Position numbers and translations under genes: made by a program. This document shows positions 19,701 through 29,331 of a DNA stretch of 64,000 nt, one piece after another. Each line of letters opens with the position of its first letter. Position 1 is the first letter of the stretch. Origin of the DNA: Trigonopsis variabilis (lineage: Eukaryota; Ascomycota; Trigonopsidomycetes; Trigonopsidales; Trigonopsidaceae); assembly GCA_003707065.3 (NCBI GenBank), contig PPXM03000001.1:744001-808000 (forward strand), given 5' to 3'. Below the pieces are notes generated by a model that was not told the origin of the DNA, ran no database searches, and saw only the letters and a list, made by a program, of their open reading frames with translations.

Positions 19701-22652
19701 TTCGTCAAACTGGGCCAAAGGATGGTCAAATGGCCATAATCTGGTCATTAGTACATTAGTACTGCTATTCTGAGTATGGACGTACCTTTTTTCGATGGCT
19801 TTACATAGCGATAAAAGGACAAGACATAGATGACCCCAATGGCGATTCAAGGCAATAAGGAATAGTGCACGACAAATTCTCGTCGAATTCTGAGCCACAT
19901 ATCCACAGTCAGACACGAGAGAAAAAGATTCAACAGACGCTCTGGAGATGTAAGCCTGCAGGAGAATATTTGTTTTTCCGTGGTTGGTGTCTGCTCCTCC
20001 CGCTATCTGACAAGGAGAATAGTCCTCTCTCAGCTGAGAAAGCTCCCTTGATTCCTCTTCCCGGGATTTGATATTGTCAAACTCTCCACTTAGACTAAGC
20101 ATGGACAGAACATCGGCCTCAGTGGCATTGGGTCTCATCATGTTATTGAAAATTTCCACACTTGTATGCAATAAATAGAAATCTGATGCAATTCTTCCAA
20201 CATCTTTAGGCATCAGTTGGCCGGTCTTATCATCATAAATAATCATTTGGATTCTATGAAGTAGTCGAGCAGCCTCAATAATCAAGTCAGCTCGACGTTT
20301 CCCTAATTGAGGGTCATCTCTCAGTTCTTCCCATCCAATCCCGTATACCAGCGGATTCTTTCTCATTCGTACATGTAAGTAAGTGTACCCGAGCCACCTA
20401 ACTCCCTCATCCACTGTGGTTACAGTACCCAGGGCAATTTCTGCATTCAAATTATCAGCTAGCTTTCCTGAAAATCTGGATTCAATAGGGTGTTGTTGTG
20501 TTAACTGAGATACATAATGAGGCATTCTTTCTATTCCAGTTAATAGAAAAGCTGTACCATATTTCTCATACTGAGGTCGACCGGCTCGACCGAAGATCTG
20601 CAGAATATCAGTTATTCCTAGGTCTACAAACCCTCCTTTGTTGGCATTGTAGACCTGAGTTCCTTTTATAATCACTGCAGCAGCCGGGAGATTTACACCC
20701 CAAGCCAAAGTTGCAGTACAACATAAGACCTTGATAAGACCTAGACTAAAAAGCCGCTCGGTAAGATTTCTATCTGTTCTCAGCATTCCTGCATGATGTA
20801 TCCCTAATCCGTGTTTGAAGATCTCTCGAATTTCTTTATTTTTTGATCTCTCCATGTCACGACTAGCAGAAGCATATTGAGGCTCTAATGTACAGTCAAA
20901 CAGATTCATTGTGCCCTCGTTGGCCGCCATTTTGCTCAGTGTTCGAGCTGTAGATAAAGTTGCCTTCCTCGAGTGCACAAAAACCATCAACTGGTGACCT
21001 TGTTCTAGCATCTCTATCACTTTAGTGTAACAAGCAAGATCAAGTTTCTCAGTAAACGCCTTGGATCCCATTTTTCCTTTGAGCCCTATGACGTGTTGTT
21101 CCAATGGAACAGGCCTAAACGTAGCATCAAAGAAGAATAGACCTGAATATAAATTCACTCCCAGAAATTCCGCTACGTCAACGTAATTGGGTAAAGTGGC
21201 GGATAATCCGATGATTCGTATCATGGATTGGGTGCTTTCGACTTGTCTCAAAGTTCGGGCAACTAATGACTCGATGACTGATCCGCGGTCTTCGTGTAAA
21301 AGATGTACTTCATCGATGATCAGTAGACGAACCTTAGTGACTAATTCAGTATCACCGGAGCTTTTCCTAGTCACAACATCCCATTTTTCTGGAGTAGTTA
21401 CTATCACTTGCGTGTTTTGGATTTCATTTCGGCTAAGCTGCATATCTCCGGTCAACTCTCGAACCGATATCCCCAACCAGGCAAGGCGTTTTCCCATTTT
21501 TTCCACAATTTCTGCTGCCAGAGCCTTCAATGGAGCAACGTAGATGATTTTGAAATCTTCAAGGTTCACCTCTAGCCCTTGTTCACCGTCAACTTCGACC
21601 TCATCGCAAAATTGTTTGATTGTATTCAACATTGTAAGCATAGCGACATCAGTTTTACCCGCTCCGGTCGGAGCACAAACCAGCATATTTTCATTGGTCT
21701 GATAAGCGACCGGGTATACTAAAGACTGAACTTGATTTAGATTCTTATAGCCTTTAAATGTCCCTTGACAGAGAGGGTCCATGTCTTTAATGCTGATCAG
21801 ATGACCATACGATTTCTTATTACTTTTCTTCGGATAGGGGATAGTCAATTCATCGTAGTAATCGTGATCTAACTGAATACTACCAGGAGGCAAAGCCAAC
21901 TTCGTTCCAAACGAAGACATCATACTCCCTGCATCGTGGCTTTTGTAAACATGAGGGTAACGAATCTCTGTCCTTCCCATCTCTAATGGTTTGTTTTTAT
22001 TCCGTTCTCGGTTCATTTGTACCCGTGTTTCTCGCTCACTGTCATCGATAAAGCTAAAGTTCGTATCATAATCTTCATTATCATTATCAAATTTGTCGGT
22101 TACTCGCTTCCTTTCTTGCCGTCGGTCATGCTTTCTTTGCGCTTTGACCGCCTCTTTATTGCTCTTGGTCTGAAAATGAAAATTCATTAAACGAGATGGC
22201 ATTTCTCTCTTTATCGGACCATCAGTAAGTAATTTGGCTCCACGTTGCAAGAGCTTTCCTATCAAATCTAACTCTTCATAGCCAAATGTATCTATCAGAG
22301 CGGACTCTAACTCAGGTCCTTCGAACGCTTGAAAAATCTCCTTCAAGCTGGCCTCTAATTCATCTACCGACACTACATTGGCTCTTCGTGTACAAAACCC
22401 GGTCAACAATTCTCTTAACCGGCCACTTTCATCTTTACCCTTCGATGCATCGGAGTCCGTCCCGGTATCTTCTTCGCTCAGGGGTCTGTTTATCCGGTCA
22501 AAGACAAATATGTTATCTATTTCTCTTAGTAAGTCGTCAAAATCTTTGTCATGGCCATCGACAACCACGATTTCATTGTTCTTGTGGATTTCGCCGTCGA
22601 TCTCATCTTCCAGTGCTCGGATCTGGGATAAAAAGCCATCGACACTCTCATT
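16710..22652 (-). CDS. SLH1: SLH1/ASCC3-type dual-cassette Ski2-like RNA helicase
   Basis: Large helicase of the ribosome quality control trigger complex (Slh1/Rqt2; ASCC3 in animals), which pulls on mRNA to split collided ribosomes. Two helicase cassettes, each followed by a Sec63-like unit, fill about 1,980 residues. Cassette 1 has PTGAGKT near residue 331, DEVH near 446, GLSATLPNY and QIFGRAGRPQ. Cassette 2 has PTGSGKT near 1212, DEIH near 1313, GMSTAVANAGDLA and QMMGRAGRPG. Wording such as TLRQVESTQSMIRI and GLFFFDATFRPVPLEQ identifies the Slh1/ASCC3 branch rather than Brr2. Both cassettes keep their Walker residues. The open frame runs on to 22781 but begins with TTG there. I use the first ATG, at 22652, directly after a good 32-bp intron candidate (GTAAGC, ACTAAT, GATAG), so the true 5' end may include a leader exon. 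Confidence 0.92.
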   Translation of the reverse strand, partial: NESVDGFLSQIRALEDEIDGEIHKNNEIVVVDGHDKDFDDLLREIDNIFVFDRINRPLSEEDTGTDSDASKGKDESGRLRELLTGFCTRRANVVSVDELEASLKEIFQAFEGPELESALIDTFGYEELDLIGKLLQRGAKLLTDGPIKREMPSRLMNFHFQTKSNKEAVKAQRKHDRRQERKRVTDKFDNDNEDYDTNFSFIDDSERETRVQMNRERNKNKPLEMGRTEIRYPHVYKSHDAGSMMSSFGTKLALPPGSIQLDHDYYDELTIPYPKKSNKKSYGHLISIKDMDPLCQGTFKGYKNLNQVQSLVYPVAYQTNENMLVCAPTGAGKTDVAMLTMLNTIKQFCDEVEVDGEQGLEVNLEDFKIIYVAPLKALAAEIVEKMGKRLAWLGISVRELTGDMQLSRNEIQNTQVIVTTPEKWDVVTRKSSGDTELVTKVRLLIIDEVHLLHEDRGSVIESLVARTLRQVESTQSMIRIIGLSATLPNYVDVAEFLGVNLYSGLFFFDATFRPVPLEQHVIGLKGKMGSKAFTEKLDLACYTKVIEMLEQGHQLMVFVHSRKATLSTARTLSKMAANEGTMNLFDCTLEPQYASASRDMERSKNKEIREIFKHGLGIHHAGMLRTDRNLTERLFSLGLIKVLCCTATLAWGVNLPAAAVIIKGTQVYNANKGGFVDLGITDILQIFGRAGRPQYEKYGTAFLLTGIERMPHYVSQLTQQHPIESRFSGKLADNLNAEIALGTVTTVDEGVRWLGYTYLHVRMRKNPLVYGIGWEELRDDPQLGKRRADLIIEAARLLHRIQMIIYDDKTGQLMPKDVGRIASDFYLLHTSVEIFNNMMRPNATEADVLSMLSLSGEFDNIKSREEESRELSQLREDYSPCQIAGGADTNHGKTNILLQAYISRASVESFSLVSDCGYVAQNSTRICRALFLIALNRHWGHLCLVLLSLCKAIEKRYVHTQNSSTNVLMTRLWPFDHPLAQFDELPKNIISALENKEASVDYLRDMEQAEVRVNETELTIQLGQLVHNVRMGSRLNRLLAMFPVLNIDYKIAPLTKTVLRVQLSISADFDWNDKVHGTGEMFWIWVEDSDDSEILHWEKLIMNRQNFRHGFELDFPIPLADPPPTQVYVRAVSDRWLGAETVVAISFQHLILPEMKPIQTKLLDLQPLPITALHDDLLQAIYEPRFHFFNPMQTMLFHTLYYEPTSVFLGSPTGSGKTIAAELAMWRAFREHPKSKVCYIAPMKALVRERVEDWRQKICAPTGHRLVELTGDRTAESEEIRRADILVTTPEKFDGISRSWKSRRFVQDISLVIMDEIHLLASDRGPILEMIVSRMNYIGSQVGRPVRLLGMSTAVANAGDLAAWLGVKNGLFNFPSSVRPVPLEMYVDGFQDNLAFCPLMKTMNRPVFAAIKTYSPEKPVLVFVASRRQTRLTAVDLIHLCGLEENPRRFNRMDELELEQILSRVKDETLKMTLPFGIGLHHAGLVEGDRRISQELFAANQIQLLIATSTLAWGINLPAHLVIVKGTEFFDAKIEAYRPMDLTDILQMMGRAGRPGYDTSGIGVILTKNSKKMFYKNFLHQGFPVESSLHKCLTDHLGAEISIGTIQCRQDALDFMMWTFLFRRIHRNPTYYGLQDGQDETISQYLIDLIDTCINDLAQSSCIKMEDSYIYATPYLRLASYYYISHKTIRNALNRLHAKAPINSCLQWLCEAVEYDELPVRHNEHIVNEKLSETVPYHGSQLGVIMWDPHVKAFLLIQAFLSRLELPISDYIQDTVTVLDQSLRILQCLIDVAAEKGILSTTMELISLMQSIKQAAWPDISPVSLLPGLSPTKDFLISLDQLARLPEKELEKTVKDLHVNRNKVSAFKKTVYSLPASDVIVTTTVEGTYMEVHVMLNHVFQDIKPVIYAPKFPKTQKENWFAILADVSSDRLVALSRLAPRNSPSFSCKMSIPVSEFDKYDSLSVFVINDGLALSYEETI

Positions 22653-22783
22653 CATTCTATCAATTAGTATGACCTGATATCTGCTTACTTGCAGTCGGGC
22701 AATGGCTCTGGGATCAGTGACTAGTTTCTCTGTGCCCGCTTTCAATCTTACAGTAACGATGGCTGACTTTACATCACCCAACT

Positions 22784-22962
22784 ATGAATAGAGGCCCTAT
22801 TGTGCTTTCCATAGATGAGATTGAATATTTGCTTGATCAGCTGGTATGGTTTCTTGTCTGCTTTATTAATTCTAGCCACCACCAAATTCAGATCCTACTG
22901 GGGACAAACTAAGAGAGCGATTAGAAGAGCTTTTGAAAGAGGTCCGCAAGGGTGCGGAATAG
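22784..22962 (+). CDS. Small 48-aa protein, two exons, divergent from SLH1
   Basis: Not recognised by name. Exon 1 is 22784-22843 and exon 2 is 22876-22962, with a 32-bp intron (GTATGG, TTAAT, TCTAG) like others in this window. The join is in phase 0. The product begins MNRGPIVLSIDEIEYLLDQL and continues PPPNSDPTGDKLRERLEELL to a charged, helical end. An acidic helix, a PPP turn and a second amphipathic helix make a believable small domain, possibly an interaction peptide. The start lies 131 bp from the SLH1 ATG, so both would share one very short promoter. Support is the intron signals and the protein-like composition. No homology was tested. Confidence 0.6.
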
Positions 22963-23093
22963 CGTCTTGAAGTACATCCATGACCTTTGAATTTCCTTCC
23001 TGTGATAAAAATTGAAACTTCGAGATTTTTTCTATTCTGCTACATTGTGTTCATTATGGATATATATTGAAACTGTTATAGATAATATAGTAT

Positions 23094-24776
23094 CTAAAAT
23101 GCGTTCTCGGTCGAGTCTTTTCCTACTGAACTAGTGGCAGAAGACCCTGCTTGGACGGTTGTGAGAATCTTATCAAGATAGTTAGCTCCCGACCATTTTT
23201 GATGAGTCAGCATGTCGCAGTTAGTTTCTTTCTCTTTGGACTGGACCTGGTCAACATAAGCGAGCATACCCTCTTTCTTGAACCCATTCGACAATTCCCA
23301 AGTCTTGAGAGCATTGGAATGAAGACCAGCTAGCGACACAAGTTGTAGAACATATCCTAATTTTCCGAGTTCCCATACAAAATCCTTCAGACTTTCCTTT
23401 GTGAACCCAGCTCCTAACCAGTTAAACGACGGGCTGAGGTTGTATACCAGCCATTTGCCAGGGTATTTCGCATGTACCTTGTCGGCGATTCGCTTGGCCT
23501 GAGCAACATCTGGCTTACTAGTCTCGATCCACAACATATCCGCATAAGGAGCAAATCGTAAAGCCCTTTCGACAGCGACGTCAGTTCCACCCTTAGTCTG
23601 GTAGAAGCCCTCTCTGGTCTTGGGAGCATCCCAGTCAAAGTGGATATCAAATCCAAGTAATTCCTTTGCTTTTTGTCGTGCATCAGCATTGCATCGGCCC
23701 ACTGCATCCCCAAGATACCCTTCAATCTGATCTTTTTTACCAGCCTTTTCAAGCTCTTCGACAACGGCATCATCAAAAGTTGTCAGTTTCACAGATTTTT
23801 GCCATTGGTCTTCAAGTTCAGTTAGTTTCTGTGCTGAAGCACCAGTCGCTTCTGCGTCAGCCAGAACTTGAGACAAGGGACGGACTTTCTGGGTCGTGCC
23901 TAGGATCTGGTAGTGATCTGCTCCATCGACTGCTGAAGACAGAAGCTTTCCACTCTCAGAGTCTGTTCTTGCTATCAACAGGTTACCAGAATTCATAATA
24001 TCCCATTGAAAACGAGCAGCCACAAGTCTGCTGATGTGGGTAGAAGTGGGGACGATGACCTTGCCAGCCAGATGTCCACATTTCTTCCCGCCGTGCAGCT
24101 GATCTTCAAAATGCACAGCTGCAGCACCACGTTCTGCAAAAAGTTTCGAGAGTTTCATAACTGCACTCAAACCACCGTGGCCAGTGTCGCCATCAGCAAT
24201 GATAGGCCGAAGATAGTCAATTCGGCCATTTCCTTGCTCCGTTCGTTTTGCTCGTTCCTCTTTTGATAAGCCAGTCCATTCTTCCCATGATCGGCGATCG
24301 TGTAACTGCTGAGCTCTGAATAGTCGGTCGACTTGATTCGGGACAGTATCGTATGGATAGTCTCCAAAATCAGGCGAAACTTCGTTAGTAGTAGTCAACA
24401 GACTCGAGCAAGCCCATCCAGAAATGTATAAAACCTCCTGATTTTTAGCCATCTCGGTCATCTGGGCCGGATCTACGGCCCCCAAAGTGTGACAAGGAAG
24501 CCCTTCTGAAGCCCGTTTAGAAAACAAATTGAATAGTTTATCAGCTTGCACTGCAGATGGATAACAAGGAACTAGGGTTCCACGCTTTGTCACGACATCT
24601 CTAGCTGTGTATGGTCTTTTTATTCCTTTGAATCGAGGACTTGCCCACCACAACTCTAGAGCCTCGGTTTGTTTGTTTAGGAATTCGTCCTCCTCAGAAA
24701 GAGAAGGGGGAGGAAATCTAGAAATAGTAGAAACGGAATACGGCATGAATCTCCTAGCGCTTGCTCGTAGAGCCAT
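23094..24776 (-). CDS. 2-methylisocitrate lyase, mitochondrial (ICL2/MclA type)
   Basis: Cleaves 2-methylisocitrate to pyruvate and succinate, the last step of the methylcitrate cycle that detoxifies propionyl-CoA. The 560-aa product belongs to the isocitrate lyase superfamily, with the catalytic KKCGH motif near residue 230. Several segments follow yeast Icl2 and mould methylisocitrate lyases rather than glyoxylate-cycle Icl1: [38 protein letters not shown] and [14 protein letters not shown]. The C-terminus DSTENAF also resembles Icl2, with no peroxisomal tripeptide. The N-terminus [20 protein letters not shown] is basic, Ser-rich and free of acids, a likely mitochondrial presequence. No intron is apparent. 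A plain isocitrate lyase is the alternative. Confidence 0.85.
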   Translation of the reverse strand: MALRASARRFMPYSVSTISRFPPPSLSEEDEFLNKQTEALELWWASPRFKGIKRPYTARDVVTKRGTLVPCYPSAVQADKLFNLFSKRASEGLPCHTLGAVDPAQMTEMAKNQEVLYISGWACSSLLTTTNEVSPDFGDYPYDTVPNQVDRLFRAQQLHDRRSWEEWTGLSKEERAKRTEQGNGRIDYLRPIIADGDTGHGGLSAVMKLSKLFAERGAAAVHFEDQLHGGKKCGHLAGKVIVPTSTHISRLVAARFQWDIMNSGNLLIARTDSESGKLLSSAVDGADHYQILGTTQKVRPLSQVLADAEATGASAQKLTELEDQWQKSVKLTTFDDAVVEELEKAGKKDQIEGYLGDAVGRCNADARQKAKELLGFDIHFDWDAPKTREGFYQTKGGTDVAVERALRFAPYADMLWIETSKPDVAQAKRIADKVHAKYPGKWLVYNLSPSFNWLGAGFTKESLKDFVWELGKLGYVLQLVSLAGLHSNALKTWELSNGFKKEGMLAYVDQVQSKEKETNCDMLTHQKWSGANYLDKILTTVQAGSSATSSVGKDSTENAF

Positions 24777-25157
24777 AGTTGGAAGGATAACTTTAAGATC
24801 TTACCCCGCACAAAACACGCCTAATTAGGTATCAACTAGATCAACAGCAACGGGAGAGAACCTGACCTAATTTTTGATGGCACTAGGCTGACTGTGACTG
24901 ACCTCAGTCATATTCTCTCAACAGTTTATAAATCGAATTGGATACGGAATAATCGCGGAGAAGAATCGGGATAGCGGAGGCCGATACAGGTGTATGTCGT
25001 ATGATATTAAGTAACGCTTTACTACATAAATGAATGGCCATACTAATTAACAAAGAATAAATCATTAAACCGCCGTGGATCTGCAGTCTATATTGTCTTC
25101 TTGCTAATGGTAAAATCGAACATCACACAAGGAATAATAGGTAGCCTGATATCGGTT
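24777..25157. other. Intergenic region, promoter side of the methylisocitrate lyase
   Basis: About 380 bp, AT-rich in the half next to the Inn1-like gene. No gene or clear motif seen. Confidence 0.4.
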
Positions 25158-26552
25158 TCACTCAGGTATATAATAAGTGTCGGGGCGTTGTCGGTTAGCA
25201 TCTACTTGTGCGTACTCGTCCCAGGTCATCTCAAATGGAATCTTGGGAGGTTTTTTAGGTTTCTGTGTAGGTGATCCTTTCCATACATCATATTGAGATT
25301 TTGTCGCTTCGTCTCGTGACCATGAGCCTCCTCCTCTATATCCACTTACTCCGGGTTCAATAAGATCACTGTAAGCGTTGGGACGCGTCTGCAGAGGTAA
25401 AGCAGCAGGTTCGATCGAGTAACAATCCTCCCGGAGAACAGAGTCACTTTGTTCTGGTGAATCGCATTTCGTGTCAAACGAGTTGGCGTCAAATGGAAAG
25501 GATATATTATCTAAACCTTCACGCTTAGGGGGAGGTTGTCGACGCGAAGGAGAGTATTTATCATCAATTCCTTCGTCTAATGAGACTTCTGCAAAAACTT
25601 TAGCCAGATCCTGAGGTTCTTTGGGTTTTCTAGGAGTCGTTCGCGGAGACGGAGAATAAGATGCATTTATCGAAGGCAAGAGATGCGAGATACCTTCTGT
25701 ATTTCTTGGATGAGAAATCTGACGGTGAGGGGAAATAGGGCTGCTAGTTCTGTCGACGGGAGAACTATGTATCTCAGGAAAACGATTCTTCTCACGCGTT
25801 GATTCAACCACCGGAACAGGCGAGCTAGCAATACTAATAACATCATCTTCTGTTACAGGATATGGAGGCAACGGGCGACGAGGAGGTGTCGGTCCCGGAC
25901 TTGAGCCTAAACCGTATGAGTTGGACACAGGGATTGCTCCTATTGATGGTACCGGCGTACCTGCAGCAGGGATTGGTGATCCTGAATACAAGTTTGTCTT
26001 GGAGTGTCGCTTCCCGGCGCTTTTCTAATGATTAATAATCGCTCAATAACATCACCTACTCGCGCATAAAAAGTCATCTCTAGAAAGATCTCTCCGGCGT
26101 ATCTAATATAGTCAGTCGAGATCACTAAGACCACACTTGCTTTCCCATGTATTCGAGACTATGCCAAGCGTCATATCCTTTCGGTGGTCGAATTGAAAAG
26201 GCTTCTTCTAATTCTATAGTGGTGTCGCCAATGAGGACTGGTTTGGATGAGTCGTCGTGGAAGACAGACAATTTCAAACTTCGAAACTCTTGACTCGCTT
26301 GAATGCCATATCTAGCTTCATAATCCCTATAATCAGCAGTATATTCATAAATGACCCACCACTTGGGATTCTGACCACCTCTTCTGTCGACACTTGTCCG
26401 TTGGGCTGTCTGAGCGACCCTGCCGATACAGTAAGGATCCTGTTTGCCGATAGAACGTCGGTTAGGGAGATTTTTCTAAGGTTAGAATAATAAAGAATTG
26501 CATATCAGCGCACCCCCTTCACAAAAACAATTACCAACTCTCCTGACACCAT
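25158..26552 (-). CDS. Inn1/Fic1-like C2-domain protein with proline-rich tail, five exons
   Basis: Relatives (budding-yeast Inn1, fission-yeast Fic1) link the contractile ring to membrane ingression and septum formation at cytokinesis. Exons: 26514-26552, 26360-26475, 26135-26326, 26060-26102 and 25158-26024, with introns of 38, 33, 32 and 35 bp. The 418-aa product starts MVSGELVIVFVKGKNLPNRR and continues KQDPYC, RRGGQNPKWDYEARYG, LKLSVFHDD and VYAGEIFLEMTFYAR, a complete C2 domain of about 140 residues. Inn1-type proteins share the same 'AGEI-LEMTFY' end. The rest is rich in PxxP-like motifs (PTPPRRPLPPYP, RQPPPKRE), suited to SH3 partners such as Hof1/Cdc15-type F-BAR proteins. Intron 2 is inferred because its removal improves the C2 match; it is in frame and stop-free. 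Confidence 0.8.
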
Positions 26553-26572
26553 TTGAGAAGCCTCAGTTCTAT

Positions 26573-26988
26573 CACGTGACTTTGTCGGTTCAAGGAACCA
26601 CTATTGCGAAATACTCAGTCAAAGATCTGAAAACAAAGCAAATCTTCGTCTGTGAAAGTGTTTTTCAGAGGTCAACAATGAAGGCCTTTACGCTGAGAAA
26701 TCGGGTGAATCAAGGTTCTTTTTTTGGTACAGCCCAGAAACGTGAATGTAGCAGCTTTCACACTGTAGAATAACATTCTCGACAACATATTACACAACAT
26801 CACGGGGACAACTCATAAAAGGCTCACGACTTGATACATGCGTCGATTTCTCTATTATGTATTATTTTCCTTATAGAAAAAATGGCTTGACTTTGCTCTG
26901 CTTACATTGTAATGGAACTTTTCCTTTTTAGTTTACATTAAACTCAAATGTCGTCACAGGGATTGAGAGACATTCTGGAATGCACGTG
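26573..26988. promoter_or_regulatory. Two CACGTGAC E-boxes in the Inn1-like/OTU2 divergent promoter
   Basis: CACGTG occurs at 26573-26578, 21 bp upstream of the Inn1-like ATG, and again at 26983-26988, 41 bp upstream of the OTU2 ATG. Both are followed by AC. CACGTG is the core bound by Cbf1/bHLH factors in fungi. The identity of the factor is not known. The rest of the 476-bp spacer (26553-27028) shows no gene. Confidence 0.45.
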
Positions 26989-27028
26989 ACATGTGGCAGG
27001 ATGCACCCAAACTTGACATCACGACAAA

Positions 27029-28004
27029 ATGGAGAACATGGAGAATATGGACGTTCTCGAAGCAAGGCATAGGAAAGAGAGTCGTGATCTGATAGCTCAA
27101 ATCACTGGTATGAAGAAGCAAGCTACAAAGAAAACAAGAAAACAAGTAATGGAGAAGATAGGGCAACTCGAGGCGGAAATGAAAGCTCGTCATGATAGAG
27201 AAAAAAAGGTCTGTTTACCTGCTTGTTGTGTTGATCTTTCGATATTGCAGAACTGACCTATCTTAGGCTTTGAATCGATCAGAGGGACAGACAGAGGAAG
27301 AAGGCGCGGATGATGAAGAGACCAATATAATAGATGAGATTGATCCGAGCGAGCTGTTGGCTCAGCTAGAGTTTTCCGAGAATATTCCACAACAGAATGT
27401 TGAAAACGGCAAAAATGATGAATCGGACACAGGGCCAAAAAAGAGAGAGAATCGCCAGAAGAAAAGGCAGGCTCGTCGGGCAGCTACCATGGAAATTGCC
27501 AGACAGGAGGCTCTACGGGAAGCACAAGATACTCCAGATTTGAAAAAATGGGAAGACGAAACTATACAAGAGAAGTGCGAAGGGCTGGAACTGACTGTCA
27601 AGCCTATTGTACCTGATGGTCACTGTCTCTATGCTTCGGTAGCGGACCAGCTGAGCGAAAGAATGGGTGAAACTACAGACGTTAATGAACTGCGGCAGAA
27701 AGCTGCTCAATATGTGATGGCACACCAGGACGACTTTCTACCCTTTCTCTTGGACGGTCCTGGGCAAGACATTGAGAGCTACTGTAAGCAGATGGCTGAA
27801 ACTGCAGTGTGGGGTGGAGAACTAGAAATAATGGCTTTATCCAAAGTATTCAACTGCCCGATATCCATTGTGCAAGCAAGTGGACCTATCATTGAGATGA
27901 ACTCTGAGGGTGGGCGGCCCAGACTGTGGCTGGGTTATTATAAACACTTGTACGGTTTAGGCGCTCATTACAATAGCCTTAGAGCTTCCAAAACAGAGCT
28001 GTGA
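27029..28004 (+). CDS. OTU2: OTU2/OTUD6-type deubiquitinase, two exons
   Basis: Ovarian-tumour cysteine protease. Yeast Otu2 and human OTUD6B act on ribosome-associated ubiquitin. Exon 1 is 27029-27208 and exon 2 is 27267-28004, with a 58-bp intron whose acceptor follows a CTGAC branch. The donor GTCTGT is unusual but the join is in phase 0. The product of about 305 aa equals the yeast length. The N-terminal third is a basic, coiled-coil region (KKQATKKTRKQVMEK) and an acidic patch. The OTU domain starts near residue 165 with the catalytic VPDGHCLYASVADQL (Asp, Cys) and ends with the catalytic His in GAHYNSL. Confidence 0.9.
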
Positions 28005-28364
28005 GCTCTTTTGGCTTGTATTCGGCTGATCGCAAACAGCATTTAATTAATATTACCCCTTGAGGAATCTCCGTCACCTTTTGTGATCGAATTTGGCGAC
28101 ACTACTGAAAATAGTGAGATATTTTGACTATTTGGACAGAACTAATAACTAATACCATTAGCTCGAAAGGCAAGTATTTCCATGATGTCACTTTTATCTT
28201 TGGCTGATTTTCCACAGTTCTCCAGCATCTTGCTCTCTGCGCCTATGGTCTATTAAGATGCGATGAGATCAACTGTATATACTCTGAAATAGACACATGA
28301 CATATATTAATTAACGTTTCTACATTCTTAGACTGCGTCTCTCCTTCTACTTCACGGATGAAAA
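28005..28364. other. Intergenic spacer upstream of the 236-aa gene
   Basis: About 360 bp, AT-rich. No gene or repeat seen. Confidence 0.4.
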
Positions 28365-29075
28365 ATGCACATCAAGGAGCTACTGAATCCAGAATTGGAT
28401 GAAAATGCGGACTCTTCACGTCCAGAAAGTCCGACTTCTCTTGAACCACTGTGGAAAGTAGGTTCTCCTATACAATGCGAGTACGATCCTCATTGCTCCA
28501 AAGACTCTCCGGCTCGAAAGGTCATCTCTCACTTCTTTGGCCGAAACAAACGTCAGACCAGATCTATACCTAATTCCTGCTGGATTTATCTCTGTCGGAA
28601 GCATTATCAGCGGGAGTCGTACAGAGGAACTACATATCCAGCTATTCAGGCTGCTCTGATTGTGTTACAGATAGAACGACTAGAGCACTGGGGAAAAGTA
28701 AAGGATTTCAATATTAAGATCAGTCAGCTTTCTATCAGATCCTCCACTGAGGAGACCAAGGTTCTCGTGAACGCTATCAAAGAAATCTTGAAATCTACTA
28801 TTCCTCCTCCCAAGACCGACGAACCCTCAGACTCTCGCAGGAGCTCATTAAACGACAGCAATCGGCCTGTGAAATCCGACATCACATCAAAACTTTCTCT
28901 TAACTTTCTAGCCCGTCTCGAGCAATTATCAACGACCCCTCCCATAACACTCGAAGAAGCTAGACAGATCTTGGACTCGAAGTCTGCATCTTTTGATGCC
29001 CTCAAAACTAGTCTTAAGGATGTTAAATGCAAAACTCCGTTTCCAGATATAGAAATACTCCCTAACTTTCTCTGA
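28365..29075 (+). CDS. Fungal protein of unknown function with a Cys/His-rich 'HFFGRNK' domain
   Basis: Unnamed. The 236-aa product contains one conserved-looking block at about residues 35-110: CEYDPHCSKDSPARK, SHFFGRNKRQTRSIP, WIYLCRKHYQRESYR and AALIVLQIERLEHWG. I recall similar 'FGRNK-CTR-IP-W-CRKHYQR-Y' text in uncharacterised Dikarya proteins. Spaced Cys and His residues (CEYDPHC, CRKHYQR) could bind a metal, and the basic surface could bind nucleic acid; both are guesses. The C-terminal half is helical and Ser-rich. The single-exon frame begins at a clear ATG. The next gene converges on it. Confidence 0.7.
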   Translation: MHIKELLNPELDENADSSRPESPTSLEPLWKVGSPIQCEYDPHCSKDSPARKVISHFFGRNKRQTRSIPNSCWIYLCRKHYQRESYRGTTYPAIQAALIVLQIERLEHWGKVKDFNIKISQLSIRSSTEETKVLVNAIKEILKSTIPPPKTDEPSDSRRSSLNDSNRPVKSDITSKLSLNFLARLEQLSTTPPITLEEARQILDSKSASFDALKTSLKDVKCKTPFPDIEILPNFL

Positions 29076-29331
29076 GAAGCCTTTTAAGGTCGATAATCTG
29101 AGACGGAGTTCACGAGTAGTCTTGGAGAAGGATCGCTACTCTCTTTTCTGCCACATAAAAGTAGATGTGTATCAAAAATTAAAATATTTCAGGGTGGTAT
29201 TGATTCCTGTAAGTGTTCATCCTGGATTTTGGGCACAATGTGATGTGAACACTGTTCGCAGAAACCTGTGGGAGTATGAAGATGCGATAATACCTACGAT
29301 AGTAAAAGGAGTGCATGCTAGGTGAATACCA

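Noticed and set aside
23094-24776. Glyoxylate-cycle isocitrate lyase (ICL1)
   Set aside because: Diagnostic segments and the N-terminal presequence fit the Icl2/methylisocitrate lyase branch better.
27209-27256. OTU2 exon 1 reading on to a stop at 27256
   Set aside because: It ends without the OTU domain; the 58-bp intron joins it in phase to the domain.
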